Origin: Lantana camara
Taxonomy: Eukaryota > Streptophyta > Magnoliopsida > Lamiales > Verbenaceae
NCBI GenBank assembly: GCA_037501455.1
Contig: CM074858.1
Coordinates: 44,637,001-44,701,000 of the forward strand
Direction: 5' to 3'
DNA length: 64,000 nt
Below, one piece after another: positions 46,099 through 57,031 of this stretch; position 1 is the stretch's first letter, and the number at the start of each line of letters is the position of its first letter. Under the pieces are notes generated by a model. It did not search any database, was not told the origin of the DNA, and saw only the letters and a list, made by a program, of their open reading frames with translations. A program made the position numbers and the translations under genes.

Positions 46099-48771
46099 TT
46101 TATACTTAACATACAAGGATCAAGTAAGAGTATCATTTATGAAATTAATTGTTCACTTAAACAAGTAATAATAATCAAGGAATCATATACGGGAACAATG
46201 AATTAATAATAATAAACAAGGAATCAGGTACAAGAATATCAAAATAATAATTAAGTAATGGTGCACGTGGTATGCATGATTGAGTGTACCGTTCACCGAA
46301 GATTAAAGTTCTTGCGTGGAAATATTTCGGTTGAGTACTTGATTCTTTAGTTGAGATGTCTTTTCCACTTGCCGCCGCTACGGCTCGATATTCCCATTCT
46401 TGATAGCCATTTCTACCCTTGTGTTATTTTCTAGCATAATCCATAAATCATTATTAATCACCACGTCTTTATACCCATTTGAATCTCAGATTCACCGGTT
46501 GAACTATTCCTAGGCCGATTCCCACATTCACTTCCAGACTTTGAATATTGAAAGTAACCCTGAGTTTCTGGTCAAAGAGTGGTTGTATATTTAAGCTTAA
46601 GAGTCTGGCTTGGTGCTTCAAGCAACTTCTTATCCGACAAACAGAGAGAACCGGTTTTACCATTTTCTCGACCTTCGTAATCAAAATAAAACATCTTCCC
46701 GAAGCAAAGATCCTAACTCTTTTGTTTGAAACTCGAAAGTAGCACTTCTATTCCCTTAGAAGATAGCACGACAGATATTTAATACGGAAGAGAATCCAGG
46801 TTGTTATTCCATGAGTTTTACGCAAAAACCGAAGGAATCAGGTCCTAGTGAAACGTCTTCCTTTGATCCCTGAAATTTGATGACATACCTACCAACTCTG
46901 CGAAATATCTTTGAAAGAGAGGATCAATCAATCTTCCATCTTTCTGAAGTGTTCATGGTAAACTGGTATATTTATGGAGGCGACGACGACAGCAAGGATG
47001 AGAGCACGGTGTGCGATACAGGCATCTCTAGGGTATAAGTAATAACTTCGTAAGAAAACTCTTGTCGGAGTTAACCTACCAAAACTTGAGATTGATTCCG
47101 GATATCACCCAAACTGAATCCTTTTCTATTTACTGAGTCAAATTATATCCTGAGGTTGTCGGAGGATTGCAGACAGTGTACCCACTTTCCTGAAGATGAT
47201 AATAGAACAAAGGTACTATCGATGATGGGACTTTTCTTTGTGTAAAAGGGAGAAAAGCTTAAATTATTGAAGACTTCTTTCACATGGTTCTGATAGAGGT
47301 TTCCAGGAAGAATTGATTCTCTGAAAATTCCCAACTTCCTCGAGTGCTATCTAACTTCAGACTTGAACTTATTTTCAGACCGGCTCTCCCCCTTTAAGAA
47401 AATAGAAATTTTCTTATCCTTTAGATTCCTTCTATCCTTTCCCACTTGCAAGCTTCTCTGCTGACTCAATTCCCGTAACCTTTTCCTCGTCCTACTTGTT
47501 ATTAATCAAGATTTTGATTGATGATCATTTTCCAATTCTTTCTGCTAGCAACATACTCAACTTGAAGCTCCCTGACTGTCACCACTTTGGTTTGATGTTA
47601 AAATTCTTCAACATCCTACACTCACCTAATACTTTCCAGCGAATTGGCATTTACAAGTTCGGCACCATAGTCCGAACAAGAAAGTTACTTTCTTACTCCC
47701 AAATGCATCTCCAAAGTACTGATTAATTTCTGAAGGTTGAAGGACCCCCTGAACATTTATCTGCTTGGACTTATCAACCTTTCCCCGTTCCAAAATTTTC
47801 CAAATATTTATATCATACCCACTCCTACTAAATCCTGGATCAATAAATTCTCACAGTCCCAAATATTTTTAATCTTCAAGCAAAATCAAATGACCCGATT
47901 CCCAACACGATAACCAATGATTCAGAAATCTCCTCTTTAAAATTCAAGTTATAGAAACAGGGGCAAGGATTGTGCAGAGTATAGGAGAGCCTATTCACAA
48001 TAAACACTAAATAATTCATGATGGTTAAGGTGCTAATGCACATATTGCCACCAATTGAAAATGCAACATATTAGAACAATTATATCATTTTGAAGATACA
48101 CGTATAGATAAGGAAATGCAAGTAATATAAATAATTTGAACATGTACTCAAGGTATCAAGTAGGAAAGTTCGAATATAATTAAAACAAGGTTTATAAATG
48201 AGAAGCAATTTAATTAACAATTATGATGCACGTGCTTATGAATGCATTGAAGAACCTGGCACCGTAGAAATATTGAGCTCGGTTCCGGTGTCCATTCTTG
48301 GTTGACTGAATTGCAACTTGGTTCAAACGGTTGACCAATCTCTTAAATCTTCAAAATTCCCAGGCCTTGATTTATATATTTCCCAAAACCTGTCACTCAC
48401 AACTCAATTGAAACTAAATGCATGCGGATAAGACGTGCTCATGTCACATAGTTGTCACATAATTAGTATCGATAACTAGAATTTAATATAAAATGTGACA
48501 AGTAATTCATCAATACTTAAACTAAACACGTTGATCATATAAAATTCAAGTAAGTTGAAGCCAAGTAATCAACAATAGCAAACAAGTATCGATAAGATGC
48601 TCAAGTTATTCAAGAATTCAAGAAATTCAAAGAATTCAAGTAGACAATTAATTTCAAATAAAATGCTAGACTCTCAATTTGTCAAGTAATTCCTATATCG
48701 TACGACCTAGACTTGACACGACACGACACGAGAACCTCGGTTTTGCAACCGGGCTCTGATACCACCTTAGA
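46099..48771 (-). mobile_element. Element F internal region, PBS side
   Basis: About 2.67 kb between the TTTAT duplication of E and F's right LTR, with a reverse PBS at 48753-48764. 46327-48771 is duplicated at 18982-21411. GTACCGTTCACCG near 46289 also occurs in E near 41501, so E and F share ancestry inside as well as at their ends. A perfect 8-bp stem AAGAAAAT/ATTTTCTT lies at 47396-47415. No coding is recognised. Confidence 0.75.
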
Positions 48772-51456
48772 TGTAACACCCCGGACACGTGGAGGTGCCA
48801 CACCCCCGCACTATAGGTCAATCCACGCACGAAACGGCCAATCCGTACATGAACCAACCTATAGCGAATGGGTGACAATGCAATACACGACAAGCTAGGC
48901 GGGATCACTAATACATGCAACAAAATAAAGCGGAAGCATTAACTAGTTTCTATCAAATATTTCCATCTATCCAATCATGACATTTCTCATTTTCCAAATA
49001 AGATATATTCTAAAGTTACATATCAATACATTATCATCTTCAATTAAGCAATAACAATAACTACAATTCCATAACCAACAATAATAATTAAATACACGAA
49101 CCACGGATGACACGACTACATGAACTGGACTCGACTCGACTCAACTCCCGCCTAGTGTGCACCTGCAATAACCTGAAAGGTGGAGGCGTCAGTCTGTGAA
49201 GACCGAGTGAGGGGTTTATATACATATTAGCGCAGATAACATGCAAGTCATATTCTCGGGTAAAGATTTATAAAAGATAAATATACAAGCTCAATAATAA
49301 TATAGCTTCGCCCGAGAATACAATTATCAATATTAAATACTTGTTCTTTCATGCAATCGATGAACATGCTTGCTTGCTTGTTAATCATTAGGTGATCATG
49401 CAATTCAATTATCGTGCAATCGTGCGATATTGTAATCAATTAGCACATTCATGGAATGGAAATCATGCAATCAATACATGGCTTGCTTGTAACACGATAG
49501 GGTTTGTTCCTCCTGTGGTTGGACGGACAACCACCAGCTCTAAGATTAGCCCAGCGCCCTCGCTAAGGAGAACCTGGCCAGGAGAACACAGGTACACGAT
49601 AAGGCTTTGTTCTTCTTGTGGTTGGACGGACAACCACCAGCCCGAAGACCAGCCCAGCGCCCTCACTAAGGAGGACCTGGCCAAGAGAACACACGTACAC
49701 GATAGGGTATTGTTCTTCCTGGGATTGGACGGACAACCACCGGCCCGAAGACCAACCCAGCACCCTCACTAAGGAGGACCTGGCCAGGAGAACACACGAA
49801 CTTGCTGTCATGAACATGGCTTGCTTGATTCATGCACACTAACATAACCTACTTGCTTGATTCATGAACAATAACATAACTTGAAATGATAAGTGCATTC
49901 ATGAAATTATAAATATAAATACCTTTGGCCAAAAATCACGTAAAGGTTATACGGGTTCTATATAACTAGAAATTAAACCTCACCTGACAGGCGACACACG
50001 ACTCGTGAATGCGTGAACGTGCTCATGCTTGATAATCTCCGCCCTGGAGAATAACTGGACAAGAAACGGGACAATGTACGTGCATGAGACCACAATTCAA
50101 GCATATTATCTCATATAATGACGCACGGCATGATCATGTACGAGGCATTGAGCAAAACACAATGTAGCATGTAAATATCACGTTTTGGCATGTAATCATT
50201 CATATAATAACAATTTGAGGACAAATAACCCGTTGGAACGACGTCCCAAAATTCCATTTTTATACATAAAGTTTCTGCACTACCAGAGAGCTGGGAACGG
50301 CCGTTCCAGGCTTTAGTGAAAAATGGGAAGGGTCGTTCCCCAGTCCCGAAATGCTCCCCGAAGATGGGAACGGCCGTTCCGGCTCGCAAGCCAAAGTGGG
50401 AACGGTCATTCCCGTCCTCGCCGCCACGCATCTCTTTCAAATAAATGGGAACGGCCGTTCCCCAATTGCAAAGGGAACGGGAAGGGACGTTCCCGTTACG
50501 CAGAAGGTTCAGAAAACAGGGGAGAAGAACAGAGCAAGCACGAAATGAACACCAAATCTCCACAAACACTCATAATTCAATTCCAAACTTTAAAATTCGT
50601 GAAGGGAAATATATATACATGCTTAAAGTGCAATAAAACACAATACAAACATTTGTTTCATGCTTGATCATCTCAAATCATCAATTTCAAGTTCATACAC
50701 AAATCCATCATATATCATCAAATTCTCCAAGAATTCATGCATGATTTCAAACTATGATCAAGTATTCATGCTTCTAACATCAAGTAGTCAAGCTATTGCA
50801 TCCAAATCATAACCCTAGCTTCACACATAAATTTCAAGAAATCATGTAAGTGATCTTATATACCTTGAGATGAAAATAGATGGAAAAAGATGATGAATAT
50901 GGGTGCTTGAGCTTGAATTCATGAAGTTTCCTAGCAAATTCTAGCTTGAACATGAAGAATTCTCTCCTTCCTCCTCCAAGGGTTTGGTTCGGTAGAGAGA
51001 AGAAAGAAGGGATGATGATTCTTGATGAAATGAAATGAAGAGCAAGGAAGAGATCCATATATCGTTATATTTGGGGAAAATTATAATATTTGCAATTAAA
51101 CCCCTCAATTGTATAAGTTATGCAATTAATGATGCAAAGTTTGCACATGATCAATCCAGTCCCTTAATATTTCATGCAATTAGGTCCTTAAAGAAAGGGA
51201 AATGAGCAATCAAGGACAATTATGCGAACTATACAATTTGGACAATTAATTCATGTAAAATTAAATTCTATTTGTACAAGAATTCTCAAATTGAAATGAA
51301 TATCATATAATTTTCACGTAATCATGTTGAACACAATTTATAGAAATTAATATAACACATATAAATTAAATAAACGAAAATAATAAAATAAAGTCCTAAC
51401 GCTCGAAATCCACACGTGTCGAGCGTACCTGACTGTCTGAAAATCGGGGCGTTACA
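48772..51456 (-). mobile_element. Element F LTR, right copy (2685 bp)
   Basis: TGTAACACCCCGG to CGGGGCGTTACA. It contains the 102-bp triplication (49494-49797) and a six-site palindrome array (50292-50495). The right flank TTTGG has no partner on the far side of F, because F's left LTR is joined to more internal sequence. Confidence 0.85.
50292..50495. repeat. Six-site palindrome array, F right LTR
   Basis: Same six sites as 22919-23122, with scattered differences: the third site is closer to the consensus here, while the fourth has an extra change. Confidence 0.85.
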
Positions 51457-51962
51457 TTTGGGGCTTTGGCCCGATAGATAAAGTTGAATTGGATGGATTA
51501 TATTACCTCTACAAAAAGTTTTTGCAAAATAGCATATTTCAGAAAATGGGAATTGACCATCTTGTCCAAAATACGCTCATAATTACTCTACAATCGATTT
51601 TGGTCCCAATATATATATATTTTTTTCCCGTAAAATTGAGATCTGACTTCTACCATAATAATAATCAAACAACTAGTTTGGATTAGAATAGGAAAAAAAA
51701 AAAAACACTAGTTTGGATTAGAGCAATGACCACCACCGTATGTCTTCTAAGTAAACAAAATCATTTTTAACTTTTGGGCTAATTTCTAAATTTTTCTATT
51801 TTTATAATCATAATCCATTCGTTTGGAACCGATTGAAGTAAACGAGTTCTTAATTCCTCACCAACGCATTATCGCCCACCGTCGCCGCCCTCCACTCCTC
51901 TTCTGCTAAGCCTCCACCATCGTTGCAGTTTCGTGGTTAATTTTTTGTGTGGTATTCGGTTG
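51457..51962. other. CACTA right arm, non-coding part
   Basis: AT-rich. TTTGGGGCTTTGGCCC at its start may be a copia LTR remnant. ACTAGTTTGGATTAGA occurs at 51672-51687 and 51707-51722 on both sides of a 13-A run. Confidence 0.45.
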
Positions 51963-52270
51963 ATGTCGTTGAAGGACTGAATACGACAGAGGAGTCAATA
52001 CTCTCTCTCCGGAAGGGAGGTTGTTTCAAGTGGAGTATGCTGAGGCTATCAAGGTTGGTGTTATGCTGATTTGGTTGTTTAAAGATTGCTTCCAGTTTAT
52101 GGGTTTTGGGGGGTTTCTGTTTTTATGTCATGTTTGTTGAAGTGGGGGTGTTAATTTGTGTTTTGGGGGGTGTTCGTGTTTTGTTTTAGCTGGGATCGAC
52201 TGCGATTGGCCTGAAGACTAAGGAAGGATTTGCTCTTGCTGTTGAGAAGCCCATTACTTCTCCGTTGTTG
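51963..52270 (+). pseudogene. Fragment of a 20S proteasome alpha-5 subunit gene
   Basis: Two exon-like pieces. 51963-52053 reads ATG, then a frame break, then [20 protein letters not shown] and YAEAIK. After a GT...AG intron (52054-52189), 52190-52270 reads LGSTAIGLKTKEG and AVEKPITSPLL, followed by GTATGT. This is the N-terminus of proteasome alpha-5 (PSMA5; PAE1/2 in Arabidopsis), a core-particle subunit. Compared with that family as I know it, about two bases are missing after the start codon and one residue codon is missing in YA-EA. The following exons were not found nearby. It lies inside the CACTA ends, so it looks like a captured gene piece. The intron argues against a processed copy. 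Confidence 0.8.
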
Positions 52271-52860
52271 GTATGTTTGCCGATTTTGATCCGTTTCTTG
52301 TTGGGATTTTAGATTGATTGAAGAGTTTGTTTTAGTTTCAAGGTTGAGATTATGTCCTAGTTTAGTTTTGCTAGAATTTTGTGCTTGTTTTGATCTTATA
52401 TTAGCTTTTCATTAATTTATAGGACTGCGGTTAAGCTCATGCTTGAAGTGTAATTCATGTTCGTTGAAAATGTGAATATGGTCTATTCTGAATGTTTTCC
52501 ATGTTTAAAGAGAAGTATTCTCTCATCATCTTGATTGTTGAACTGTAGAATGTCGTGAACTTATGTTATGCCGTGTAATATAAGGATATTCGATATACTA
52601 CGATGTCTTGGGCGTTTTGAATCTTTATTCCTCCATTTGATTTTGCTCTACATCATTTATTCGAGCTTCCTAAGTGATCTTACACACAGACATAATGTTT
52701 TGATCTTTATATCCCTCTTGCCTATTTCACCGAAATCGATACTTCAAAGAAAATAAAAACTCAGAATTTTACATCGATATGCTTAAATTTCAGATTCAAT
52801 GTGATATATCTTTCTTTTGTCTCATAATTTATGATTTCATATGGGCGAGGAAATGTTTAG

Positions 52861-52932
52861 GTTGCTAGAATCACAAGGAGCCTTGCCGAGAAGCAATTCG
52901 GTTTTGTTGCTGGCAGCTTGTTGTGGAACAAG
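52861..52932 (+). other. Possible internal exon of unknown origin
   Basis: 72 bases between TTTAG and a GT donor, open in one frame: VARITRSLAEKQFGFVAG then SLLWNK. It does not match the alpha-5 exon expected next, so it may come from a different gene. I do not recognise it. Confidence 0.35.
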
Positions 52933-53416
52933 GTCAGTTTAATTGTTTACGTGGATTCAATGTATGTTTTACGTTTGTTGTGATGGAGCAAAGTTTGTAC
53001 ATCCTGATGTTTCTTCAATGAAGGTTCATGATTGTGGTGCTATTGGATTATACAAGTGCTAGTTCGGTGGCGGCTGAGATTTCTTTGATATTTGTTACAA
53101 ATAATTACAAATATTAACAGATTGAGTTCGTCTATTCCATTCGTTCATTCAATATCCTTAAAAATCTGTCATGTCAGAGTTGCTGAACTAAAAATAACAC
53201 TTTCTTCTCTTCACACTAGTCTTTCAAAAGGACTTTTTCTGCTATAACTAATTTTTTTTTCAAAACCTTTGTTTCTCTTATCTCTTTCCCCTCCTGCCTT
53301 TACCTCATTGTCCTAGTAGTTTTAACTAGAACTTTTGATTGCATACTTATTAGAGTTAAGGTTGTCTTAAAGTTTTGTTTATTCTTCATATTGATTGAAA
53401 TGTCTGAAGTTGTCTT

Positions 53417-53602
53417 ATGATGAATATATTTTCTTTAACTGGATATTCAACTAAGATGGAATTATATGTGCAGATACATTTTGGGAAAAACAAAAAAAAA
53501 GCTGTAAATTTTGATCCTAGAAAAGGAGATTTATTTGTGAAATCACATACAAGAGAACTGGTTAATGGTCATGCTGATAATATTCAAACAATTTCACGTT
53601 AG
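53417..53602 (+). pseudogene. Possible CACTA transposase-related remnant
   Basis: A 61-codon frame. The segment DLFVKSHTRELVNGHADN resembles the short motif containing TH and K/R followed by G that occurs in plant En/Spm-type Transposase_24 proteins. The match is short and from memory, and the frame may be part of an exon. Its place inside the CACTA right arm fits. Confidence 0.3.
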
Positions 53603-54363
53603 GTGTGATGTATTGTTTGTCAGGCTTTATTAGATCAGTAATTGTGTTGCTGCAAATTAGTGTTAAGGTATAAATTAGTGATAAAAGGAAATTATAATTT
53701 GCTTTTGATAATTTTGTTACTGTAATTTTGATAAAAGGATATTATAGTTTGCTTTTATAAAATTATTAAGGCTCCTGAACTGTCCACAAGATCTTGACAT
53801 TATTGCTTACTCTCTGTACCATATCTGTAACATATGCAGCTATTGTGTTGGGAAGATGAAATCTGGAAGACTCCAGGCGTAAAAGTCAGATTTTGCACTG
53901 TTTTATCCAGCTGTTGCGTTGTGTTGCACTGTTCCACTAACCAAAGGTCAGATTTTGACATCTTTTTTCCTGTTTTCTTTTAATTTATGTCGATATTAAT
54001 CTTCTTTTTAGTTCATATTTTTGCTGTATGGCTGAGCCGAAATTTACGGCATATTTTTGCTATAATTGTTGTCTTACGTAAGCCACCAACATGTATAATT
54101 ATTGTCTGAATGAATTTGGTCCTGAAGGGGAATGAACAGTTTATAATTACTAAAGTCAACTACCAAATTCAGCTGACTATGAGGATATTAGGGTGGCAAA
54201 GAAACTTTGCTTTTTTTTTTTTGTTTAATTTCGTTTTGATATCGCAATGATTTCTGTCGGCAATCCGTCGGTAAAATTTTCCGACAACTGTTTATGCAAC
54301 AACAAGCACCGTCGCAAACCCGTCGGAAATTTCCTTTCCGACGGATTTCCGATGAATAGTGCC

Positions 54364-54391
54364 GTCGGAAAAATGCTGTTTTCTTGTAGTG
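54364..54391 (-). repeat. CACTA right terminal inverted repeat
   Basis: Reads TTTTCTTGTAGTG at the outer end, the complement of the left terminus, next to TTT (54392-54394). Subterminal CCGTCGGAAA/TTTCCGACGG repeats lie at 54263-54375. Confidence 0.85.
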
Positions 54392-54394
54392 TTT

Positions 54395-57031
54395 AGGTTT
54401 CTTGTATTAATTTCCTCTGGGAATGAACTCAATGGAGGAATTTAATTAGTTAAATACTATAATTTATATTATCCTTAATATATCTTTCTGCGCGAAAATG
54501 TGTGATGCATGGTATATGTCATTTTCCTTCATGCGCACCCAACATTTATTTATAAATATTGTCTTGAGGAAAAAGTGAGAAGGTACAAGTGTTTCCCTTT
54601 TAAAACCCAAAACTAACAAAATGTTTGTCTGCTTGTCAACCATTTCTGGTGCTCTCACCACTGTCAGATAGTATCTATGTAAATTAAACCGTTGGCTGAA
54701 ATATTGTGTTCCATATTTGATATTTTGTGTTTGAACTTTAAGATATTTTGCTGCTTGTTGAATTGTTTTTCTACTGTTGTTACTTGTTATCTTTGTTGGT
54801 TTGGGATCTCTAGATAACTCGTTTATTCAGTTTATTTCTGAAATTTTATTTTTTATGTTATGAATTTCGATTAAACGTCCATTCTCTATTGTTGAGAAAT
54901 GTAAACTAAAGGGCATTCAAGGGAATTCATTTATACAATGTCATGGTTTGTGTGCTTTGACTGTATTTTTGTGTGTGTGAAGAGATACTGTTTCCGTTCA
55001 GATAAATACTTCTAATTTTCAGGACTTTTGTGTATGTGAAAGAATGATAATTTTTTTTTTCTTTTCTGCTTGTGTTTGTTTTTTTGTGCTGAGTGTTGGG
55101 ATATAACAGACAACAGTTTTTGTACAAAGGAGCGAGCTACCAACTTTCAAGAGGCACTACAAATTGCTGAAAATTTAAATGTTACTTTCTTGCTGTAACG
55201 GTGATGGATTTTCAGTAATGGAGAATGATAAAGGAAACCAAATACTAGTTAAATGTTTTGGGGTATGTTTCTTGGTTATGGGTAATCAATTACAATTTCA
55301 TTACGTCAGATATCAATATAAAGTGATGCAGTTTTAAGGAGGGGATATATGGATATCATTTGTCCGGATTGGATTTTAATAAAGGGTGGTGTGTATATCA
55401 TTATTTCCTTTTGGAATGTCTTTACGAGGAAGGGTGGTTTGCCTTTTGGAATGTCTTTGCGTGAAGAACATAATAGTTATGTTGTGGTGTACTATTACAT
55501 TGTGATACTTCAATAGTTCAATTTATTTGGTTCATGAATACACCGTAAACGTGTGTGGTTTGTGGCTTGGCTGAAATGGGAAGGCATAAGGGCCTGGTTA
55601 GTTTCATTTTCGTGTCAATTTTCATTTTTCAGGTCTTTTAAATTTCCAAAAACTACTATATTAAGTCGTTGATTTTTCAGGTCTTTTGGAAATATTAAGT
55701 CCTTGTTCTTGATAAAGATATAAGTAATTCATTTTAGTGGTTTTTTCTTTAAAATTTTTAGACAAAAATGCAGCTGTTTGTCGGCCTTTACACCTAATTT
55801 ATGCCAATTTAGCAGCTGTTATAATAGCTGTTGTAGGGCATAATTTTTTATTAAATTTTTGGACCATTTTTTCCGTTTATTTTGTAATACTAGCAGCATA
55901 TACTATACGCCAAAAACAAATAATTATCTATTCACATGATAAATTTGTCTATCTTTTGAATTAATATTGTTTAATGTCCCCATTTTTTATTTTTTATTTG
56001 TATACAAATTGTTAATTTCTCCCTTGTGTGGATGTTTTTTTTTTTTTTTTTTTTGAAAGGGAATGAACAGTTTATAATTACTAACATAATGCTGTTAAAG
56101 GTTCTTACGTGCTAATTTTCATGATCCTTACTACCAGACAAGGGTATGGAAACAATATGTGCCATTGTCTTAATATATTATGATGGTGGTAACTATAGAG
56201 TTTAAGGGACACAGTCACACAGAGATGATGCTTAGTAGTTCTAACAGATGAAAATTGTTGAATTTTTTTGACTAAACATTAGATACAAAATGGTTTTTGT
56301 GTTTGGTAACATCTGGCACTGCTATGGTTTTGACATCTGAATCATTTATTTCATGAGGTTTTCGTAGTATTTTCATTGATTTTGTTTAATGGTGGTCTGT
56401 GGGCTGTGTGGTGCGTAGTGCTTGAAGGGTTTCCATAGCGTACACTTTTTCTCTATGAGATTTAATTCCTCAATCGCAACAGAATATTATATTAAGTCAG
56501 AATATGCTCGGAGTCAATGTTCTAGCTTGAAGAATCCTTTTTGACCAGAATATTGCGAAAGCACTGAACTGAAGAAATGATCTTGGGAAATTGTGATTTA
56601 AATATGTTACAACTTATTGTATCTGTCAATAACAAGTTCATCTGTTCTCCTGCTCCTGCCTTGACAGATGTGTTGGCTGTATTTTACCCATGTGATGATT
56701 TAAGCTTTAAATTATGAAATGTGCATTATTACTTCAAAGATATGAAAGATACATTTGTATAAGATGCTTGTTAAATTCATAAATTTTTTTTATCTATTTG
56801 TTTCCTCGTACCATTTAAAATACTGGAAGAATGTCTCATCTCAGGCAGTTAACGCCGCAGACACACTTCCGAATTGGACTACATTTGAGCTTGGTTTGGT
56901 TATGCTATATATTCTCTCATTATATTTCTTAACATTGTCTGACAGGTTGCTGCACTATCTGCTCGCTATCCTGGTTTAACTAGCATTGCATAATCCATTT
57001 GAGAACTATTAATTTCCCTGTGGAATTACTG
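54395..57031. other. Spacer and probable 5' region of OXP1
   Basis: AT-rich with several T runs and no convincing gene. A 26-base segment beginning GGGAATGAACAG at 56059-56084 is repeated exactly at 54128-54153 inside the CACTA right arm. Pyrimidine-rich CTGACAG near 56939-56945 could be a 5'-UTR splice acceptor. In-frame ATG-like codons upstream of 57032 are not supported by family comparison. Confidence 0.45.

Larger units (their letters stand above)
14677..54391. mobile_element. CACTA (En/Spm) DNA transposon, enlarged by nested LTR elements
   Basis: Left end CACTACAAGAAAATAGCG; right end, reverse-complemented, CACTACAAGAAAACAGCA, both continuing into TTCCGAC. Both sides carry TTT (14674-14676 and 54392-54394), the 3-bp duplication usual for this superfamily. 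Subterminal TCCGACGGA/TCCGTCGGA motifs cluster near 15004-15015 and 15107-15117 on the left and near 54263-54375 on the right. Removing 16262-51456 leaves about 4.5 kb. No complete transposase is visible, so it looks non-autonomous. The transcribed orientation is not known. Confidence 0.8.

Noticed and set aside
55737..55964. 75-codon hydrophobic frame upstream of OXP1
   Set aside because: AT-rich DNA produces Phe/Ile/Leu-rich frames; no start context, partner exon or recognisable family.
56999..57031. Longer OXP1 start giving 1277 residues
   Set aside because: The first codon at 56999 is not ATG (TTG context), and MGSVDGGKLRF at 57032 matches the N-terminus and length of the family.
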